Positions 60,205 to 64,000 of a stretch of 64,000 nt of DNA are shown in pieces. The notes under the pieces are model-generated. The model did not search any database, was not told where the DNA came from, and saw only the letters and a list, made by a program, of their open reading frames with translations. A program made the position numbers and the translations under genes. The DNA is from Sphaerospermopsis sp. SIO1G1 (GTDB lineage Bacteria > Cyanobacteriota > Cyanobacteriia > Cyanobacteriales > Nostocaceae), in the NCBI GenBank assembly GCA_010672785.1, contig JAAHFX010000014.1, positions 196,740-260,739 of the forward strand. The letters are read 5' to 3'. How positions within the stretch are numbered: position 1 is the stretch's first letter; each line of letters begins with the position of its first letter.

Positions 60205-60402
60205 TATTACTATAACTGTATTTTATAGTGCTTAAACTTCCGCAGGTAATTTATAAATAACAATCCTAAAAATCCTAAAATCCTGGTTATCCTGATTCTG
60301 ACAATCAAAATTTAAACATCCCACAAATCCTGTAAATCTTGACTTTGATGATAATAAATATGTTATGATAATAAATATTGTTACTGTGGGATTAATAAGA
60401 TA

Positions 60403-60921
60403 ATGACACAGGAATTAATCAACCTCAGAAATAGTATTTTAGAACAACGTTATAGTGACGCTTTAGCTATTGTAGATGAGTTAGAGGGGATGGGTAGACA
60501 GGCGATTTTAAGAAACATTCAATTTTTATTATTAAGGTTGATAATTCATTTAATTAAAAATCAGATAGAAAAAAGATTAACTAATTCTTGGGCTAATTCT
60601 ATTCGCAGTTCTATTCGGGAAATTAAGAAGATCAATTTGCAAGATAATAAAACATCTTACTACGTGAAAATAGACGAATGGCAATCAATGTTAGAAGATG
60701 AATTTGAAGAAGCTATCCGGGAAGCGAGTGATGAAGTTATGAATGGGATTTACAGTCCTTTTCAATTAACAGGTATGGTTGATCAAGATGAGGTAATTCA
60801 TCAATCTCAAACTTTATTAAATTTGACCTATAATTATTCTGTGAAAGAATTACCAGCAGTAATTGATAATTATTTAACTCAGTTACCTGGTGGTGAAAAT
60901 TGGAAATTAGGGAAAAGATAA
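60403..60921 (+). CDS. DUF29 family protein
   Basis: 172 residues, helical. LINLRNSILEQRYSDALAIVDELEGMGRQAILRNI, then LLRLIIHLIKNQIEKRLTNSWANSIRSSI and the later FEEAIREASDEVMNGIY, are the DUF29 pattern. DUF29 genes are abundant and often multi-copy in cyanobacteria; their function is not established, and some sit beside toxin-antitoxin or mobile genes. This copy looks complete. MITE copies lie on both sides. Confidence 0.85.
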   Translation: MTQELINLRNSILEQRYSDALAIVDELEGMGRQAILRNIQFLLLRLIIHLIKNQIEKRLTNSWANSIRSSIREIKKINLQDNKTSYYVKIDEWQSMLEDEFEEAIREASDEVMNGIYSPFQLTGMVDQDEVIHQSQTLLNLTYNYSVKELPAVIDNYLTQLPGGENWKLGKR

Positions 60922-60937
60922 TTAACATATTTATTAA

Positions 60938-61019
60938 TAGGACTTATGCAAAATATCTCTCCAACCCTCTTATCTTCGTGTCCTTTGTGGTTCATTCTTC
61001 CGTAACTGTGTAAGTCCTA
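60938..61019. mobile_element. MITE family 1, copy 6 (degenerate, short)
   Basis: TAGGACTTATGC / GTGTAAGTCCTA ends around TCTTCGTGTCCTTTGTGGTT. The core is a third, shortened variant. Flanks are AT-rich (ATTAA / AATTA) without an exact duplication. Confidence 0.7.
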
Positions 61020-61031
61020 AATTAAGTACAA

Positions 61032-61056
61032 TAAAAAAACCACCCAAAAGGGGTGG
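61032..61056 (-). terminator. Intrinsic terminator of glnA
   Basis: On the minus strand CCACCCCTTTTGGGTGG is followed by TTTTTTTAT: a 6-bp GC-rich stem, a short loop and a U-tract, about 30-55 bp past the glnA stop. It is the clearest rho-independent terminator in the window. Confidence 0.88.
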
Positions 61057-61087
61057 CTAACAAAATAATTTTTTTCTTTAATTGCAA

Positions 61088-62503
61088 TTAGCAATCGTAA
61101 TATAAGAAAAATTCGTAAGGATGAGGACGTAATTGTAACGCCTTCACTTCGTTAACAGTTTTGTAATCAATCCAATTTTGGATGAAGTCTTCGGTGAACA
61201 CACCACCTTCAGTTAAGAAAGCGTGGTCATTTTGTAGTGCTTCTAAAGCCAATTCCAAAGAACCAGGAGTAGAAGGAATCTTCGCTAATTCTTCTGGAGA
61301 CAATTCATAGATATTCTTATCTAGAGGTTCACCAGGATGAATCTTGTTCTTGATCCCATCAATACCAGCACAAAGCATAGCTGCAAAGGCTAAGTAGGGG
61401 TTAGATGTTGCATCTGGACAACGGAACTCTAACCGTTTCGCTTTGGGGTTATCACCAGCAAGAGGAATACGTACAGAAGCAGAACGGTTTCCTTGGGAAT
61501 AAGCCAAGTTTACAGGTGCTTCATAACCAGGAACAAGACGTTTGTAGGAATTTGTAGTGGGGTTGGTAAGAGCTAAAAGAGCAGGAGCGTGTTTGAGGAT
61601 ACCACCAATGTAGTATAAGCCCATGTCGCTCATGCCAGCATATTTGTCACCAGCAAATAAAGGTTGACCATTATTCCAAATGGACTGGTGACAGTGCATA
61701 CCAGAACCGTTATCACCAAAAATAGGTTTAGGCATGAAAGTAACGGTTCTACCGTATTTTCTAGCCACGTTTTTGATGACGTATTTGTAGGTCATTAACC
61801 AGTCAGCAGCTTCTATTAGTTTACCGAAACGGAAACCAAGTTCACACTGACCACCTGTAGCAACTTCATGGTGTTGTTTTTCAATGGGTACACCGCACTT
61901 AGCCATTGTCAACAACATTTCTGTTCTGATGTCTTGGAAGGTATCAGAGGGAGGTACAGGGAAATAACCTTCTTTGAAGCGAGCTTTGTAACCAAGGTTG
62001 GGATTTTCCTTTCTACCTGTATTCCAACGACCCTCTACAGAGTCTACATGATAGTAACCTTCGTTAGCGGTTTGATCGTAGCGAACATCATCAAAGATAA
62101 AAAATTCTGCTTCTGGGCCAAAGAAAGCAGTGTCACCAATACCAGTAGAAGCTAAATAGTCAATTGCTTTTTTAGCAATTACACGAGGACAACGGCTATA
62201 CCATTCTCCGGTACGTGGTTCTTTAATGCTACAAATAATACTTAGAGTTGGCTCTGCCATGAAGGGGTCAATCCAAGCGGTATCAGGATCTAAGACCATC
62301 ATCATGTCAGATTCTTCGATACCTTTCCAACCCCGGATACTAGAACCATCAAAAGGTACACCGTCAGTAAAAGAACTTTCATCAATTTGGTTTTGGTAAA
62401 CCGTGAGATGCTGCCAAGTTCCTGGTGTATCAATAAACTTCAGATCAATCATCTGAATGTTTTCGTCCTGAATTCTTTTCAAGACTTCTTGTGGGGTTGT
62501 CAT
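61088..62503 (-). CDS. glnA: Glutamine synthetase type I
   Basis: 471 residues from ATG 62503 (MTTPQEVLKRIQDENIQMID), the family start, with a GGAG ribosome binding site; an upstream frame extension to 62602 is not family-like. Key motifs are FDGSSIRGW, GPEAEFFIFDDV, the KQHHEVATGGQCELGFRFG metal/ATP block, MPKPIFGDNGSGMHCHQSIW, NRSASVRIP and RLEFRCPDATSNPYLAFAAML. It condenses ammonium and glutamate using ATP, the main entry of N2- or nitrate-derived nitrogen. The adenylylation-site Tyr loop is not used in cyanobacteria, where IF7/IF17 peptides regulate. Divergent from apcF. Confidence 0.98.
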   Translation of the reverse strand: MTTPQEVLKRIQDENIQMIDLKFIDTPGTWQHLTVYQNQIDESSFTDGVPFDGSSIRGWKGIEESDMMMVLDPDTAWIDPFMAEPTLSIICSIKEPRTGEWYSRCPRVIAKKAIDYLASTGIGDTAFFGPEAEFFIFDDVRYDQTANEGYYHVDSVEGRWNTGRKENPNLGYKARFKEGYFPVPPSDTFQDIRTEMLLTMAKCGVPIEKQHHEVATGGQCELGFRFGKLIEAADWLMTYKYVIKNVARKYGRTVTFMPKPIFGDNGSGMHCHQSIWNNGQPLFAGDKYAGMSDMGLYYIGGILKHAPALLALTNPTTNSYKRLVPGYEAPVNLAYSQGNRSASVRIPLAGDNPKAKRLEFRCPDATSNPYLAFAAMLCAGIDGIKNKIHPGEPLDKNIYELSPEELAKIPSTPGSLELALEALQNDHAFLTEGGVFTEDFIQNWIDYKTVNEVKALQLRPHPYEFFLYYDC

Positions 62504-62874
62504 TTTTACTCCTTCTGTAGCCAATTTTCTAAAATTAAACCAGATTATGCCAAAGCATTTTAACCCTGTTGAGTTAACCCAAGTTTTGACACACCACCTC
62601 AAATATCGTAAAGAGTAGAGATAAGATAATTTTGTGTTTTTTGTTACAAATTCTCTAGATTACAGGTTATATTAACCTTTCTGGCTGGGTCTGCACACAA
62701 CAAGAAACTTCATCTTATCGAGGTCAACTTTGGCATAGAATCCTTTATTAGTGGATGGATAGTTTTTGTGCTGCACTTGCTTTATTTACGGCTGTGGCAC
62801 AAAAGTATATAGGTGCATGAATGCAACCAAATTAATATCAAACCATAGATAGTAACCATTGGGAGAAATCAGGA
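62504..62874. other. Divergent promoter region of glnA and apcF
   Basis: This 371-bp region carries both 5' leaders. I searched by eye for the NtcA consensus GTA-N8-TAC expected upstream of glnA and saw no exact match. AAATTCTCTAGATTACAGGT and several AT-rich -10-like hexamers are present, but none is assigned. No ORF. Confidence 0.5.
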
Positions 62875-63384
62875 ATGCGCGATGCAGTTACAACTTTAAT
62901 CAATAATTATGACGTAGTGGGCAAATATTTTGACCGCAACGCCATAGATAGTCTCAAGTCTTACTTTGAAACTGGTACGGCGAGAGTGCAAGCAGCAATG
63001 ACTATTAATGCTAATGCAGCATCCATTGTTAAACAGTCTGGTTCTGCGTTGTTTGAGGAATTACCAGAGTTAATTCGTCCTGGTGGTAATGCTTATACAA
63101 CTCGTCGTTATGCGGCTTGTCTACGTGATATGGATTATTACCTGCGCTATGCTACCTATGCTTTAGTTGCAGCTAATATGAATGTGTTAGATGAGCGGGT
63201 TTTACAAGGCTTAAGGGAAACTTATAATTCTTTGGGTGTTCCTATTGCTCCTACTGTACGTGGTGTGCAGATTATGAAGGACATGGTTAAGGAACAAGTT
63301 GCAGCAGCGGGTATTGCTGATACTTCTTTTATTGATGAACCTTTTGATCATATCACCCGTGAGTTGAGTGAACAGGATGTTTAA
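62875..63384 (+). CDS. apcF: Allophycocyanin beta-18-type subunit ApcF
   Basis: 169 residues. The chromophore site RRYAACLRDMDYYLRYATYA holds the Cys for phycocyanobilin, and VLDERVLQGLRETYNSLGVP and NAYTTRRYAACLRDM are phycobiliprotein hallmarks. The start MRDAVTTLINNYDVVGKYFD and the long C-terminus (DEPFDHITRELSEQDV) are those of ApcF (beta-18), not of ApcB, which begins MAQDAIT. ApcF sits in the terminal trimer of the phycobilisome core near ApcE and helps pass energy to photosystem II. Single gene with its own leader; a hairpin repeat follows. Confidence 0.93.
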   Translation: MRDAVTTLINNYDVVGKYFDRNAIDSLKSYFETGTARVQAAMTINANAASIVKQSGSALFEELPELIRPGGNAYTTRRYAACLRDMDYYLRYATYALVAANMNVLDERVLQGLRETYNSLGVPIAPTVRGVQIMKDMVKEQVAAAGIADTSFIDEPFDHITRELSEQDV

Positions 63385-63398
63385 TTAAGAAATTTAGG

Positions 63399-63427
63399 GT
63401 AAGGGTTTAGCTCTGCTGAACCCTTAC
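63399..63427 (+). terminator. Hairpin repeat after apcF
   Basis: GTAAGGGTTTAGC and GCTGAACCCTTAC pair around a 3-base loop, 15 bp past the stop. Same repeat as 41925-41953. It may stabilise or end the apcF transcript. Confidence 0.6.
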
Positions 63428-63627
63428 ATATTCATGGATAGAAGATAAAATTTTGTGTAATTTGCGATCGCACTTTGGCTATTTTGGCTAGGTGCGTTTA
63501 CTGTTTTTAATGATGGCCGACATCAGGGTTGCCAGGATTTGAGAATTAACAGGATGGTAATCTAGTGATGTTCACATGAAAAAGGACGGCAAAATAAATA
63601 CCGCCCAGGGATATTAATATCAAATTA

Positions 63628-63873
63628 ATGAAAACAGATACCATATTATACCGCTTATTCCCAGAAATACCAAGTATTTTTTTTAAACTCATCGGTGAAT
63701 TTCCTGAATTAGCTAAAAAAAATGAGTTCTAATCCGTTGAAGTCAAACAAACAGCTTTCAAAATAGATGGAGTCTTCTTACCTAAAGAAACCACACAAAA
63801 TCCCATCCACTTCCCAGAAACGTCTAATTCAATCCAGCGAAGTCATAGTCAATTAAAGTATGTTTTATCTCAC
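63628..63873 (+). pseudogene. DUF2887 (Rpn-like nuclease) fragment
   Basis: The frame from ATG 63628 reads MKTDTILYRLFPEIPSIFFK, KLIGEFPELAKKNEF, then a TAA stop, then SVEVKQTAFKIDGVFLPKE and a degenerate tail. This is the N-terminal part of a DUF2887 protein of the PD-(D/E)XK Rpn group, with the rest missing. It is followed in the same frame by a second, better copy. Confidence 0.8.
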
Positions 63874-64000
63874 ATGAAAACAGATACGATATTTTACCGC
63901 TTATTCCAAGAAATACCAAGCATTTTTTTTGAACTCATCGGTGAATCTCCTGAATTAGCTCAAAATTATGAGTTCTCATCCATTGAAGTCAAACAAACAG
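63874..64000 (+). CDS. DUF2887 (Rpn-like nuclease) protein, cut by window edge
   Basis: From ATG 63874, 42 codons are visible (MKTDTIFYRLFQEIPSIFFE, ELIGESPELAQNYEF, SSIEVKQT) without a stop. DUF2887 members are 200-300 residues and belong to the Rpn/PDDEXK transposase-associated nuclease group; the IEVKQT segment is a candidate active-site strand. The copy before it is a truncated duplicate. Whether this one is intact cannot be seen here. Confidence 0.85.
   Translation, partial: MKTDTIFYRLFQEIPSIFFELIGESPELAQNYEFSSIEVKQT

Larger units (their letters stand above)
59700..60402. other. 703-bp gene-free region with nested repeat elements
   Basis: Holds MITE family 2 copy E (59867-59973), an outer inverted pair GAATCAGGATAACCGGGAT (about 59981) / TCCTGGTTATCCTGATTC (about 60280-60298), and MITE family 1 copy 5 inside that pair. 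ACAGGATGTACAGGATGTTC and CACAAATCCTGTAAATC are further halves of the same repeat. Confidence 0.75.

Noticed and set aside
62504..62874. NtcA box upstream of glnA
   Set aside because: Expected from biology, but no exact GTA-N8-TAC was found by eye, so no site is reported.

Overview
The window comes from a filamentous, heterocyst-type cyanobacterium (Nostocales, of the Anabaena/Dolichospermum/Aphanizomenon kind). Evidence seen in the sequence: many HIP1 octamers (GCGATCGC), AT-rich intergenic DNA full of heptamer tandem repeats and hairpin elements, an allophycocyanin-type core phycobiliprotein, IctB, type I glutamine synthetase, and several plant/cyanobacteria-only families (CRR7-like, DUF2854, fibrillin/PAP, PSI accumulation factor). 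The genus is inferred from overall flavour only.

Layout. 1-30 kb is mostly core metabolism and signalling: a histidine kinase tail, a lone receiver protein, ppk1, a second histidine kinase, a repeat-rich membrane protein, Hsp33, pgk, two universal stress proteins, ictB, ilvH, infC, a nucleotide-transporter-like HEAT fusion and a Na+/H+ antiporter. Inside it lie a decayed IS200/IS605 tnpB (about 17.9-18.2 kb) and the ruins of a bidirectional [NiFe] hydrogenase locus (hoxU and hoxY fragments, 24.2-25.6 kb). At 27.5-29.6 kb is a NACHT NTPase gene carrying a 228-bp hexanucleotide array that encodes 38 Ala-X dipeptides.

31-49 kb is the most unusual region. A long minus-strand run (46.2 to 33.6 kb, many overlaps or gaps below 65 bp) encodes an NTF2-like protein, a GT2 glycosyltransferase, a D-aminoacylase-like amidohydrolase, two small membrane proteins (one Mpo1/DUF962-like), three Rieske oxygenases, a GNAT-like protein, a ferritin-like diiron protein, an AurF-like diiron oxygenase, a plant-type ferredoxin, a fatty-acid-hydroxylase/sterol-desaturase and a hexapeptide acyltransferase. 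A GH3-type acyl-adenylating enzyme and a methyltransferase lie beside it, and a carotenoid oxygenase and a PlsC/DGAT-like acyltransferase are divergently transcribed at the other end. This looks like an oxidative lipid or specialised-metabolite pathway; its product cannot be read from sequence.

49-64 kb returns to housekeeping and small conserved genes (Uma2 nuclease, PSI accumulation factor, MurT, fibrillin, pentapeptide protein, a zinc-ribbon/winged-helix pair, UbiD, DUF29, glnA with a clear terminator, apcF) and ends in a duplicated DUF2887 nuclease-like gene cut by the window edge.

Intergenic DNA is shaped by at least four non-autonomous element families. One has CAGGACTTACGC inverted ends and visible 5-bp target duplications at four of six copies, with two unrelated cores. 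Another has TACAGCA ends bounded by TA. In several places these repeats have supplied the start, C-terminus or stop codon of a gene.
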